64,000 nucleotides of DNA, from the NCBI GenBank assembly GCA_938074605.1, contig CALJEI010000006.1, positions 1 to 64,000 on the forward strand, written 5' to 3'. The notes below the pieces were generated by a model. That model made no database searches. It was not told the DNA's origin and saw nothing but the letters and a program-made list of their open reading frames with translations. A program made the translations under genes and the position numbers. Below, piece by piece: positions 17,774 to 26,886 of the stretch. The stretch comes from an uncultured Ignisphaera sp. GTDB taxonomy: Archaea > Thermoproteota > Thermoprotei_A > Sulfolobales > Ignisphaeraceae. Within the stretch, counting starts at the first letter, position 1, and the number at the start of each line of letters is the position of its first letter.

Positions 17774-19438
17774 ATGGCTACACCACAGCAGCCAACAGCA
17801 TATGAACCTACTGGAATCCCAGTAATAATACTTAGAGAGGGTACATCAAGAACAACTGGAAAGGATGCCCTTAGAGCAAATATTATGGCTGCTATGACGA
17901 TAGCTGAAATGATTAAAACTACATATGGGCCAAAAGGAATGGATAAAATGCTCGTAGATGCACTAGGAGATGTTACGATAACAAATGATGGTGCTACAAT
18001 ACTTGATAAAATGGATGTTCAGCATCCTGCTGCTAAAATGCTTGTACAGATAGCTAAGGGTCAGGATGAAGAGGCTGGAGATGGAACTAAAACTGCTGTA
18101 GTGTTTGCAGGAGAGCTACTTAAGAGAGCTGAAGATCTACTTGATAAGGGGCTTCATCCAACAACAATTGTATCAGGGTATAAGAAGGCTTTAGAGTATG
18201 CTATTCAGATTGCACATCAGATAGCTGAGGATGTCGATGTAGAAAGTACATCATCTGATGAAATTCTAAAAAAGGTTGTTATATCAGCTCTAACAAGTAA
18301 GGCTGTACATGGTGCTAGAGAGTATTTAGCAGATCTTGTGGTAAAAGCAATTAGGCAGATAGCTGAAAAGAGGGGAGATAGATGGTATGTCGATATCGAT
18401 AATGTGCAAATTATAAAGAAGAAAGGTGCAAGTATACTAGATAGCCAACTTGTCTATGGTATTGTTCTTGATAAGGAGGTTGTGCATCCTGCAATGCCTA
18501 GAAGGGTTGAGAATGCAAAAATAGCTCTTCTAGATGCACCACTAGAGATAGAAAAGCCAGAGATTGATGCTGAAATTAGAATCAGCGATCCAATGCAGAT
18601 GCGTAGATTTCTAGAGGAGAAGGAGAATATCCTTAGGGATATGGTTGAGAAGCTTGCTTCTGTTGGTGCTACTGTTGTTGTTTGTCAAAAGGGTATTGAT
18701 GATGTTGCTCAACACTATTTAGCTAAAAAGGGTGTTATGGCTGTTAGAAGAGTTAAAAGAAGTGATATGGAAAAACTAGAAAAAGCAACAGGAGGAAGAA
18801 TAGTTAGCAATATTCAAGATTTAACGGAGAGAGATTTAGGTGTATGTGAACTTGTTGAAGAGAGAAAGGTTGGAGAAGATAAGATGGTGTTTGTTGAGAG
18901 GTGTAAGAATCCAAGATCAGTCTCCCTTGTTCTTAGAGCAGGTTTAGAGCGTCTAGTAGATGAGGCAGAGAGAAGTGCTAGAGATGCTCTTAGTGCAGCT
19001 GCTGATGTATTTAGACTGCCAAAGGTTGTATATGGAGCTGGTGCATTTGAAATGGAGCTAGCTAAGTATGTGAGGGAGTATGCCAATAAAATTGGGGGTA
19101 AGGAAGGTCTAGCTGTAGAAGCATTTGCAAAAGCACTTGAAGGTATAGTAGAGACTCTAGTTACAAATGCTGGTCTAGATCCAGTTGACTTTCTAATGAA
19201 GTTAAGAGCAGAGCATATGACGCCCAACGGAAAGTGGTCAGCTATAGATGTATTTTTAGGCAAGATTATAGATGCTAAGACATTAGGTGTTATTGAGCCA
19301 CTCTTAGTAAAAGTATCAGCACTTAAAGCTGGTACAGAAGCTGCAACGCTAATAATGAGGATAGACGATGTTATAGCAGCATCTAAGAGGAGAGAGGAGG
19401 AAAAGAAGGAGGGCAAGAAGGAAGAGGAAGAGAAGTGA
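17774..19438 (+). CDS. Thermosome (group II chaperonin) subunit
   Basis: A 554-residue subunit of the archaeal double-ring chaperonin that folds proteins in an ATP-driven, built-in-lid cycle. Conserved ATPase motifs are [34 protein letters not shown] and, in the C-terminal equatorial part, [14 protein letters not shown]. The apical domain spans about 200-370. The tail after [14 protein letters not shown] is lysine/glutamate-rich rather than the Gly-Gly-Met repeat of bacterial GroEL. One subunit gene is seen here; crenarchaea usually have two or three. It has its own promoter. Confidence 0.97.
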   Translation: MATPQQPTAYEPTGIPVIILREGTSRTTGKDALRANIMAAMTIAEMIKTTYGPKGMDKMLVDALGDVTITNDGATILDKMDVQHPAAKMLVQIAKGQDEEAGDGTKTAVVFAGELLKRAEDLLDKGLHPTTIVSGYKKALEYAIQIAHQIAEDVDVESTSSDEILKKVVISALTSKAVHGAREYLADLVVKAIRQIAEKRGDRWYVDIDNVQIIKKKGASILDSQLVYGIVLDKEVVHPAMPRRVENAKIALLDAPLEIEKPEIDAEIRISDPMQMRRFLEEKENILRDMVEKLASVGATVVVCQKGIDDVAQHYLAKKGVMAVRRVKRSDMEKLEKATGGRIVSNIQDLTERDLGVCELVEERKVGEDKMVFVERCKNPRSVSLVLRAGLERLVDEAERSARDALSAAADVFRLPKVVYGAGAFEMELAKYVREYANKIGGKEGLAVEAFAKALEGIVETLVTNAGLDPVDFLMKLRAEHMTPNGKWSAIDVFLGKIIDAKTLGVIEPLLVKVSALKAGTEAATLIMRIDDVIAASKRREEEKKEGKKEEEEK

Positions 19439-19442
19439 TATT

Positions 19443-21014
19443 TTAAAGTCTAGATACTTTCATCAATACAGGTTCAACAAGCTCCGGTATTGTAATTAAG
19501 GCTTCGCCTGGCTTTAAAGACGAAATTGCTTTTTTATATTCATTTCTAAGTATAATTGTTGAGAGAACAGCATCTATATCGCTAGACGATTTTATTGTAT
19601 GTATAATCTTCGTATTTGTATTCTTTAGCACTACTGGGGCTAGCATTGATGGTGCTTGTGACACTACTACAAAGCCTATACCCCATTTCCTTACCTCAGC
19701 TACAAGATTTGAGATGGGGTTATCCGTAGAAAGTATGTTGTGGGCTTCATCAACTGCTATTATAAGTGGTTTCTCTATATTGTTATATTGGGCTTTTAAC
19801 GCTATAGATCTTATCAATAGTGATGAGAATATTTTTTTAATCCTCACATTTGGGATTTCAGATATATCAAATATGTATATTTTATTCTTATCTATAGTAA
19901 CTTTCTTAAGGCTATGCCACTTTATCTTAAGATAGTTTGTTGAGAGAGGCTTGAGCTTTCTGATTAACGCCTCTCTTGACTCTGTAAACCATCTTGCGGT
20001 AGTTGGGCTATTCTCTATAATCTCTATTAGAGTGTCTATTACATCAATAGCTACACCTCTTCTCTGTGAGGCTATGTTAACAGCATCCTCCAGTATGTGT
20101 GCTTGGGCAGGTGTTAAATCTAGAGCACTCTCCAATATTTCTATAAATGCCAGTGGCTCTATTCTTATCATCTCCTCTATATCTAGTGGTTCTGGAATTA
20201 TACCCCTAATAGGATTTGTATATACAACACTATTACTACCATTTAATAGAGACATGTACTCTCCATGCCAATCAACCACAACAACAGCATATCCATTTGC
20301 TGCGGCCTCTCTTACAAGTATTGATGTTGTTGTTGACTTTCCACTACCTGTAGAACCTACAATGGCTATGTGCCTCAAAATATGATCATCACTTAATGCA
20401 ATAGCTATATTTGGGTTGGAGTAGAGATGCCCAATCCTTATCCTACCTTTGTCAAAGACTTCCAGTAGATATTTATACTCATCAGCATTTAAGGTTCTAA
20501 AGCGTGGTACAATGGGTACTGGATGCGGTATGGGGATGGTGCTTATATCACCTCTACTTCTTTTAAGGCGCTGAAGAACTTTATCAATAATGCTTGATAT
20601 GTTTAGACACTGTAGCACTATCTTTAAAGTGTTATCAGCACTGTTAATTCTACACAGAATATTGCCTTGACTAAGAGTTGTAACTAGTGAGCATATTATT
20701 TCAGATTCTTTTTTAACGTTATCTACATCACTAGATAGTATGGCTATATATGTAGCCAGCTGACTTGGTTCAATACATGTTAGAATTATATAGGAACTAG
20801 CTCTAGATCTAGAGCTTAGGGTTTGAATAAATTCTAATGTAAGTGTAGATAGAATAGTGTTGTCCTCTACTCTTTGAATCATTGAAAGCTCTAGAGTAGA
20901 AGTGTAGATAATATGATTTCCTGGAAGTATATTTAGAGCTACTACATTATCATTAACACGCTCTATAAATAGAGCAATGCTTCTTCTACTACCAAGACAA
21001 CTACAGCTATCCAA
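19443..21014 (-). CDS. HerA-like ATPase (DUF87 helicase/translocase family)
   Basis: A 523-residue P-loop ATPase of the HerA/FtsK superfamily. A beta-barrel-like N-terminal domain precedes the ATPase core. RIGHLYSNPNIAIALSDD is a HAS-barrel type lead-in, Walker A is GSTGSGKSTTTS (residues about 220-231), VVVVDWHGEY follows, and Walker B is LIIAVDEAHNIL near 430. A C-terminal arginine-rich sensor region is present. HerA works with NurA in DNA-end resection, but neither nurA nor mre11/rad50 is adjacent, so this may be one of the other archaeal HerA-like proteins. It lies downstream of the Rpo8-like gene on the same strand. Confidence 0.8.
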   Translation of the reverse strand: MDSCSCLGSRRSIALFIERVNDNVVALNILPGNHIIYTSTLELSMIQRVEDNTILSTLTLEFIQTLSSRSRASSYIILTCIEPSQLATYIAILSSDVDNVKKESEIICSLVTTLSQGNILCRINSADNTLKIVLQCLNISSIIDKVLQRLKRSRGDISTIPIPHPVPIVPRFRTLNADEYKYLLEVFDKGRIRIGHLYSNPNIAIALSDDHILRHIAIVGSTGSGKSTTTSILVREAAANGYAVVVVDWHGEYMSLLNGSNSVVYTNPIRGIIPEPLDIEEMIRIEPLAFIEILESALDLTPAQAHILEDAVNIASQRRGVAIDVIDTLIEIIENSPTTARWFTESREALIRKLKPLSTNYLKIKWHSLKKVTIDKNKIYIFDISEIPNVRIKKIFSSLLIRSIALKAQYNNIEKPLIIAVDEAHNILSTDNPISNLVAEVRKWGIGFVVVSQAPSMLAPVVLKNTNTKIIHTIKSSSDIDAVLSTIILRNEYKKAISSLKPGEALITIPELVEPVLMKVSRL

Positions 21015-21082
21015 AACCCCTGTATAGTAGAGGAAAATATATTGTGTTAACTAAAAACCTACACATAATGTGAAAAGACTGG

Positions 21083-21439
21083 CTATACGCTTATCTTTAT
21101 ATATACCTTATCCATATAGTTGAAAAAATCTGCTACTTCCTTGTTACTTGTATCAATTACTATTAGATAGCCCCATATACTCACATATATACGGACACTA
21201 GCATCTACCTTCTTCTTTGATATTACATATCCATGGGCCACAAAATCCCTTCCCTCAATATATGTAGGTACCTCCTTATCTATCACTACTTCAGCTAAAT
21301 CCCCCTCTCTAACAATATTTACACTTCTATGAATGTCCATCTGTATAGATGTTTCGTCACAACTCATACTAATAAGATATACATTTGGTATCTTCGACTC
21401 ACTTACTTTTATAACATTACACCTTAAGTTTACGCCCAT
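21083..21439 (-). CDS. rpoG: Probable RNA polymerase subunit Rpo8 (RpoG)
   Basis: A 118-residue all-beta protein. The pattern CNVIKV...YLISMSCDETSIQMDIH...DLAEVVIDKEVP, followed by DFVAHGYVISKK and IYVSIWGYLIVID, fits the crenarchaeal orthologue of eukaryotic Rpb8, an OB-fold polymerase subunit found in Crenarchaeota and Korarchaeota but not Euryarchaeota. The length is right. The call rests on the GYV and SxWGxL blocks plus strand pattern, recalled rather than computed. Alternative: another small OB-fold protein. It is followed after 68 bases by the HerA-like gene. Confidence 0.65.
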   Translation of the reverse strand: MGVNLRCNVIKVSESKIPNVYLISMSCDETSIQMDIHRSVNIVREGDLAEVVIDKEVPTYIEGRDFVAHGYVISKKKVDASVRIYVSIWGYLIVIDTSNKEVADFFNYMDKVYIKISV

Positions 21440-21703
21440 CTTTACTCACACAGCTAAATGTAATTTAGATGCCAAACTCTAAAGCTTAAATTTTTTAGAG
21501 AATAAATCGTGAGGTAACCACCTTTACTAACCCTAGATAATTTAGAAGACGAGATTAAGCACTAAACTATAGTGAATTTCTATACTATATTAGAGCTAAA
21601 GCCTCTATAGAGTAGTATGAGTGGGGGATGGAAATCGACAGATTCATGTAAGATAAACACTTATTATTTGAGACATTGATTATTCTTATGTAAGTGAGTG
21701 CTT

Positions 21704-22144
21704 ATGAGTTATACACCTAGAAGTCTGGCTAGTGAGCTTGTTAGATTAATTGATAAGAGAGTAGTAGTTAAGCTTGTAGATGGTAAGGTGTATACAGGGA
21801 GGCTTACCTCATTTGACCAAACTTCTCTACATATTGTTTTAGGCGATGTCGAGGGTTCTGACGGTGGGAGATATCACAGGGTTATAATAAATGGTTCAAG
21901 AATTTCAGAAATACTTGTACAGGAGCAGCCAACCTTTAACGCTGAAGAGTTTGCCTCAGTAGTTACACAAAAACTTGGTCTAAGAAGTGATGTTATAAAG
22001 GTTCTTACAGATGTTAATGCTGTTATTATATATGACAGAATAAGGGTTACAGAAGCAGGTGTAGAGGGCTCTGGAAGTCTAGCCCAAAAAATATATGAGA
22101 TCTATATGGAGTATATGGAGAGTAGGAAGAAGGGTGTTAAGTAG
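21704..22144 (+). CDS. Sm-like protein with C-terminal domain (SmAP3 type)
   Basis: About 146 residues. The first 75 are an Sm fold: Sm1 RLIDKRVVVKLVDGKVYTGRLTSFDQ...LHIVLGDVEG and Sm2 RVIINGSRISEILV. A C-terminal domain of about 70 residues (FNAEEFASVVTQKLG to EIYMEYMES) is the hallmark of archaeal SmAP3, which forms RNA-binding rings. ATG 21704 is favoured; GTG 21698 is in frame two codons earlier. The stop codon lies only a few bases before the tgtA coding frame, so the two genes are coupled. Confidence 0.85.
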   Translation: MSYTPRSLASELVRLIDKRVVVKLVDGKVYTGRLTSFDQTSLHIVLGDVEGSDGGRYHRVIINGSRISEILVQEQPTFNAEEFASVVTQKLGLRSDVIKVLTDVNAVIIYDRIRVTEAGVEGSGSLAQKIYEIYMEYMESRKKGVK

Positions 22145-22150
22145 AGTTGT

Positions 22151-23698
22151 TTCGAGATAAGAGAGATAGATCTAGCTGGGCGTATAGGTAGGATAGCGAC
22201 TAGACATGGATATATAGAAACACCATATATTTTTCCTGTGGTGGACCCCACCCTAAGGGACCAATATATATCCATTAATGAGATTTATAATATTGGGTTC
22301 AATGGAATAATAACTAATGCTTACATTCTTAAAAAGCATAGGAGTGCTGTAACCGATATACATGAATATCTAAACTTCAATGGCGTGGTGATGACTGATT
22401 CTGGTGCTTATCAAATTCTAAGATATGGCGATATAGAGGTAAATAATAGAGAAATAGTGCAGTATCAATGTGAGATTAAAAGTGATATAGGTGTCATTCT
22501 TGACATACCCACATCCCATGATGTTGATAGAGATACGGCATTAAGGAGTGCTGATGAAACATATAGAAGGGCTGTAGAGGTACTGGATATAGTAGAGAAA
22601 TGTAGGGATACCTTATGGACCCTCCCTATACAGGGTGGAACACATCTTGATATCTTAAAGCGCTATGCGGAGAAGTCGGTCGATATATTTTACAGTGGCT
22701 ACAGCCTATATGCATTAGGAAGCCCAACAACTCTACTGGAACAATATGGATTTGACAGAATAATTGATATGATATTTACTGTTAGAAGCACTATACCCTT
22801 CTCAGCCCCTTTACACCTTTTTGGGGCAGGCCATCCATTAATAGTACCATTTGCCATAGCCCTTGGTATTGATACCATGGACTCAGCTAGCTACATACTT
22901 TATGCAAAGGATGGTAGGTATATGGGTAGTAGAGCTACATATAGATTAGAGGATCTTAACTACTTCCCATGTGAATGCCCAGTATGTTCAAAGCATTCAC
23001 CAGAGGAGGTACGGGAAATGCCGATAAATAAAAGAATCGAATTTTTAGCGCTACATAATTTGTATACCATATTTAGAGAGTTTAAGGAGGTAAAGCAGGC
23101 AATAAAAGAGGGGAGACTCTGGGAATATCTGGAAGATAAGGCAAATAGTCATCCAGCTGCTCGTAGAGCCTTTGAACAGTTGAAGAAATATTTAGAATTT
23201 ATCTATAGGCATACTCCAATAGTAAAACCCGACGCTAGAGCAGTCTTCATATTATCAGAAGACTCTATTTACAACCCTAAGATTATGATTCCACGAAGAA
23301 GAGTTATTGAAAGGTTTGAGCCTATTGTTAACTGTGTGAATCTAGTACCATATAGTAGAGGGAAGATATTATTAGATAGTGGAATTGAGGGATCTGAATG
23401 TATAAGCTATATATACACCCCTATACTTGGTATAGCCCCTCTACACCTAATTGATAGATATCCCTATTCACAATTTGAACTTGGACTGAAAATAACAAAA
23501 AACAGTATTATTGATGATCTCTCCTACTTAATTTTTGAGGCACTATTAAAAATAGTTGAAATAAGCAATAAAGTTGTGGTAAATATGTATATATGTTCTG
23601 ATGTAGAGTGGCAGGAGGAATTATATAGAAAGTTAGTTGATTTGATATCAATGGGAGAGACAAATATAAAAATAGTATTGAAAGCTAATAGGTGTTAG
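22151..23698 (+). CDS. tgtA: Archaeosine tRNA-guanine transglycosylase, start codon missing in frame
   Basis: Exchanges guanine-15 of tRNA for preQ0 on the way to archaeosine. The catalytic core shows MTDSGAYQILRYG, the nucleophile region DIPTSHDVDRDTA, and the zinc site CECPVCSKH near residue 275. The first in-frame GTG is 22238, but the conserved N-terminus (FEIREIDLAGRIGR...IETPYIFPV) is clearly encoded upstream from 22151, with no ATG, GTG or TTG in frame before a stop at 22142. A TTG at 22147 would start it if one T of the following TTT were absent. No C-terminal PUA domain is fused; a separate PUA gene lies nearby. Confidence 0.85.
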   Translation, partial: FEIREIDLAGRIGRIATRHGYIETPYIFPVVDPTLRDQYISINEIYNIGFNGIITNAYILKKHRSAVTDIHEYLNFNGVVMTDSGAYQILRYGDIEVNNREIVQYQCEIKSDIGVILDIPTSHDVDRDTALRSADETYRRAVEVLDIVEKCRDTLWTLPIQGGTHLDILKRYAEKSVDIFYSGYSLYALGSPTTLLEQYGFDRIIDMIFTVRSTIPFSAPLHLFGAGHPLIVPFAIALGIDTMDSASYILYAKDGRYMGSRATYRLEDLNYFPCECPVCSKHSPEEVREMPINKRIEFLALHNLYTIFREFKEVKQAIKEGRLWEYLEDKANSHPAARRAFEQLKKYLEFIYRHTPIVKPDARAVFILSEDSIYNPKIMIPRRRVIERFEPIVNCVNLVPYSRGKILLDSGIEGSECISYIYTPILGIAPLHLIDRYPYSQFELGLKITKNSIIDDLSYLIFEALLKIVEISNKVVVNMYICSDVEWQEELYRKLVDLISMGETNIKIVLKANRC

Positions 23699-23737
23699 TT
23701 ATGGGCAACACGATAATATATGGCTGCTATCTATAAT

Positions 23738-24466
23738 CTATGTATGCATCATGCTTTCTCTCTTCTCTGTTGATTGCTGGAGCTGCATACTCTGAATAAG
23801 TCTCTCCATCTCCTCAACCTTCTCTGCATAATTTACAAGTTCAGTAACATCTATATCTACATTAAGTACTGATGATATTACTCTTATGGCTGATGCTGCA
23901 GCTCTATGGTCAATACTCTCCGGTTCAGTATAGGGGAAAACTGCTATGGCTGGAATACCATGTTCTTCAAGGGCTAGAATTAGCGATGCTAATGGCCCAA
24001 CGATATAAGCTCCCTTCATAAAGTATGGCGCATCTAAACTTCTTTTACTTGATCTAGTCTTTAACCATCTGAATTCTTCTCTATCTTCACGGAACCTAAC
24101 ATCTAAACCGCCAACAAGAAAAACCTCCCCTACATTAAGCATTTTTACTACATCTATAAATGCTTTAATATAGCTGGCCATAAACCTTCTATCAGGATTT
24201 ACTCTATTCAATAAAACCACTACCCCAATGTCATTTAGCTGCTTTATAAATACTTCATGTGGCTTACTAAAACCGTAATCCTCTATCGATGTAAAATCTG
24301 CAACTAATGGTGTTTCTATAAAGCCTATTAACTCCATATTAAGCTTTGAAACCATATATCTTGTCGCCAAATATCCTACAGCTCCATATCCATGAAATCC
24401 TGTTATGAGTATTGAAACATTATTGAGTTGAATGGGTTTTACTATATTTGTCTTATAGCCCTTCAT
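23738..24466 (-). CDS. PAC2-family protein (proteasome assembly chaperone-like)
   Basis: About 242 residues. The N-terminal ILITGFHGYGAVGYLATRYMV and VADF...PHEVF, with GVVVLLNRVNPD, EVFLVGGLDVR and the C-terminal GIPAIAVFPYTEPES..HRAAASAI, define the PAC2 (former DUF75) family. These are archaeal relatives of the eukaryotic proteasome assembly chaperone PAC2. ATG 24466 is preferred because a GAGGG ribosome site lies seven bases before it; GTG 24493 is also open. It overlaps the PUA-protein gene by about 14 bases and follows PAN, so the operon context supports a proteasome-related role. Confidence 0.85.
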   Translation of the reverse strand: MKGYKTNIVKPIQLNNVSILITGFHGYGAVGYLATRYMVSKLNMELIGFIETPLVADFTSIEDYGFSKPHEVFIKQLNDIGVVVLLNRVNPDRRFMASYIKAFIDVVKMLNVGEVFLVGGLDVRFREDREEFRWLKTRSSKRSLDAPYFMKGAYIVGPLASLILALEEHGIPAIAVFPYTEPESIDHRAAASAIRVISSVLNVDIDVTELVNYAEKVEEMERLIQSMQLQQSTEKRESMMHT

Positions 24467-24974
24467 ATTTTGTACCCTCAAAACATTTTTCACGTATTTG
24501 AACCGCTGCCCCTCTAGTTGCTGTAATCATACTTTCATAGTCTAGAAGCGTTCTACCGACACCTATTAAGCTATCATTCTCATCAACAATCATCACTTCG
24601 TCGTAGGGTCTTATACGTGGATCGCCATAGATAACATGTCTTGAAAATACTGTATAGCTGTTTAAAATATCCTCTACAAATTCATTTAATACAACAACTC
24701 TATAGTATGGATATGGAAGGACTTTATGAAGGTATTTGGCAAATGTGATATGGGGTATAATCATGTAGTCAGAAGCTCTAATTGTGATAAACATTCTATT
24801 ACCATAGAGTATACATCTAATTCTCTTAGTATTCTTTGAGTAACATACCCTTAGCAGATCTCTATCTACCTCATCAAATATTTTAGAGGCCTTTAAACCA
24901 TATTGATAGACCACGAACTTCTCCAAGATATTGAGAATTTTTTCATTTAGTTTTACACATTCTAAATTAATCAA
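24453..24974 (-). CDS. PUA-domain RNA-binding protein (TgtA C-terminal-like)
   Basis: A 173-residue protein. The C-terminal 80 residues form a PUA domain: SRHVIYGDPRIRPYDEVMIVDENDSLIGVGRTLLDYESMITATRGAAVQIREK. The N-terminal part resembles the linker domain found with PUA in archaeosine transglycosylase. It could supply the PUA missing from TgtA or work with ArcS-like functions in archaeosine synthesis; this is inference. The TTG start has an excellent GGAGGT ribosome site at seven bases. It lies between PAN and the PAC2 gene in one overlapping minus-strand operon. Confidence 0.75.
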   Translation of the reverse strand: MINLECVKLNEKILNILEKFVVYQYGLKASKIFDEVDRDLLRVCYSKNTKRIRCILYGNRMFITIRASDYMIIPHITFAKYLHKVLPYPYYRVVVLNEFVEDILNSYTVFSRHVIYGDPRIRPYDEVMIVDENDSLIGVGRTLLDYESMITATRGAAVQIREKCFEGTKYEGL

Positions 24975-24988
24975 CTAAAATACCTCCT

Positions 24989-26203
24989 CTATAGGTGATA
25001 TCTATTCAAATCTTCTATATTTCTATTAGCAATACCTGTGCCATAGAAGGATGTGCTTGGTCTGTATCTCTCCTTTAACACCTTTTTTATAACCTCTACA
25101 AAGTCCTCCCTATACACAATTTCTCTACCCATCCTTATTGCCCTTAGTGCAGCTTCTGTACATAAAGTCTTTATATCAGCACCTGTAGCACCATCTGTAA
25201 GTCTAGATAGCTCTATTAAGTCAACATCGCTAGAAAGAGGCATTCTCCTTGTATGAATCTTAAATATTTCATATCTACCCTTTAAATTTGGTAGTGGTAT
25301 TTCTACAATTCTATCAAATCTACCAGGTCTTAGAATTGCTGGATCTAGAATGTCTATTCTATTAGTAGTTGCTATTACCTTAACATTATCGAGAGGATCA
25401 AAACCGTCTAGTTCTGCTAAAAGTTGTGTTAATGTTCTATGTATTTCTCTTTCACCACTTGTGCCAACATCAAGTCTTTTTGAGGCTATAGCATCTATTT
25501 CATCTATTAATATGATAGTAGGAGCCTTCTTTCTAGCTAAATTAAATACCTCTTTAACAATTCTCGCACCTTCACCGATAAATTTCTGTGCTAGTTCTGA
25601 GGCCACAATTCTTATAAAAGTTGCATTAACTTCGTGTGCTACAGCCTTGGCGAGAAGTGTCTTACCGCAACCAGGGGGACCATATAGGAGAATACCTTTT
25701 GGAGGTTCTATACCCATAACACGAAATATATGGGGATTTTTTAGCGGAAGTTCTACAGTTTCCCTCAGCTCTAGTATCTGCTCATCTAAACCACCTATAT
25801 CGCTATAGGATGTGTTTGGCCTTTCAATAACCTCAAACGCCTTTACATATGGATCTTCAACTTTGGGTAGAACTTCGACTATAGCAGAGCCTCTCTGATT
25901 TAATGCTACTGAAGCTCCAGGTCTCAGCATATTTTTATCAACTGTTTCAAGTACCTGGACAACGAGTATAGGTCCTGATGAACTCTTAACCAGCGCTCTA
26001 CCATCAGGTAAAACCTCTAGTAGTGTAGCTTCTATAAGTGGTGGTGCCATGAGTTTTTCAACTTGTGCTTTATAGTATTCAAGTTCTTCCTTATACTTTT
26101 CTACAATCTCTCTCAGTAGTAGAATTTCTGACTCCTGCTCCTTTATTTTTAGATCTACTTTGCTATATATATCCCCAGCCTCCTCGTTATCCCCAATACT
26201 CAT
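24989..26203 (-). CDS. pan: Proteasome-activating nucleotidase
   Basis: A 404-residue AAA+ unfoldase that feeds substrates to the 20S proteasome. It has an N-terminal coiled coil (residues about 12-50), an OB domain (about 55-115), and an AAA module with Walker [10 protein letters not shown], Walker [12 protein letters not shown], an SRH region ([21 protein letters not shown]) and the pore-loop-like FIRIVASEL. The C-terminus is NRYHL, so tyrosine is third from the end and the canonical HbYX docking motif (penultimate Tyr) is absent. It is the first gene of the PUA-PAC2 operon, with a GGTG ribosome site. Confidence 0.93.
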   Translation of the reverse strand: MSIGDNEEAGDIYSKVDLKIKEQESEILLLREIVEKYKEELEYYKAQVEKLMAPPLIEATLLEVLPDGRALVKSSSGPILVVQVLETVDKNMLRPGASVALNQRGSAIVEVLPKVEDPYVKAFEVIERPNTSYSDIGGLDEQILELRETVELPLKNPHIFRVMGIEPPKGILLYGPPGCGKTLLAKAVAHEVNATFIRIVASELAQKFIGEGARIVKEVFNLARKKAPTIILIDEIDAIASKRLDVGTSGEREIHRTLTQLLAELDGFDPLDNVKVIATTNRIDILDPAILRPGRFDRIVEIPLPNLKGRYEIFKIHTRRMPLSSDVDLIELSRLTDGATGADIKTLCTEAALRAIRMGREIVYREDFVEVIKKVLKERYRPSTSFYGTGIANRNIEDLNRYHL

Positions 26204-26298
26204 TCACTACACCACTATAGAAAATTTACAACGGTATAAAGCTAAAAACAGTTTTCCTAAAAATTAAATTTTAGTATTAAAGCTCAGGTGTTTAATGG

Positions 26299-26862
26299 TT
26301 GCAGGTAAAGGAATTATATTGTGATATGTGTGGAGCGCCTATTGAAAAGGGTAGAGAACATCATATAAGTATAGAGGGAACAGTACTTACAGTATGCAGC
26401 AATTGTTTTATACGGATAGAGTCTAGAGGTAAAAAGAGACAGGATATTCAGCAGAGCTCTACGAAACCAAAATCAGCCGGATACCTACAGCCAGCTACTG
26501 TAGGTAGACAAGCTGAACAACAGCCATTAGTCAGTAGAAAGGGTACTAGCTATACCACTAGATCTACAAGTCTACAGAATATGGAGCTTGTAGAGGATTA
26601 TGCTGAGCGAATCCGTAGAGCTAGAGAGAAGTTGGGTTGGACCCAATCGATTTTAGCTAGCAGAGTGAAGGTAAGTGAAAATATTATAAAGAGGATTGAA
26701 GGTGGTAAGCTTCGACCCACTTTAGAACTCGCTAAGAGACTTGAAGAGACTCTTGGTATAAAGCTTCTCATGCCCTCTATTGAAGAGGAGGTTAAGCAGC
26801 AAAAAGTACAGAAGCATGTAACGCTAGGTGAAATAGTCGATGTTAGGGTAGATAATGAGTAG
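26299..26862 (+). CDS. MBF1-like transcription coactivator (zinc ribbon plus HTH)
   Basis: A 187-residue archaeal MBF1 homologue. The N-terminal zinc ribbon has YCDMCGAPIEKG...TVCSNCF (residues about 7-35). A low-complexity linker (about 40-90) joins an XRE-type helix-turn-helix: YAERIRRAREKLGWTQSILASRVKVSENIIKRIEGGKLRPTLELAKRLEETLGI. In eukaryotes MBF1 bridges activators to TBP; archaeal MBF1 associates with ribosomes and its role is less clear. The start is TTG with an AGGTG site. It is divergent from pan and heads the hflX-trm56-tfe operon. Confidence 0.88.
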   Translation: MQVKELYCDMCGAPIEKGREHHISIEGTVLTVCSNCFIRIESRGKKRQDIQQSSTKPKSAGYLQPATVGRQAEQQPLVSRKGTSYTTRSTSLQNMELVEDYAERIRRAREKLGWTQSILASRVKVSENIIKRIEGGKLRPTLELAKRLEETLGIKLLMPSIEEEVKQQKVQKHVTLGEIVDVRVDNE

Positions 26863-26886
26863 CATGATGTGTATAAGGTATAGTAG

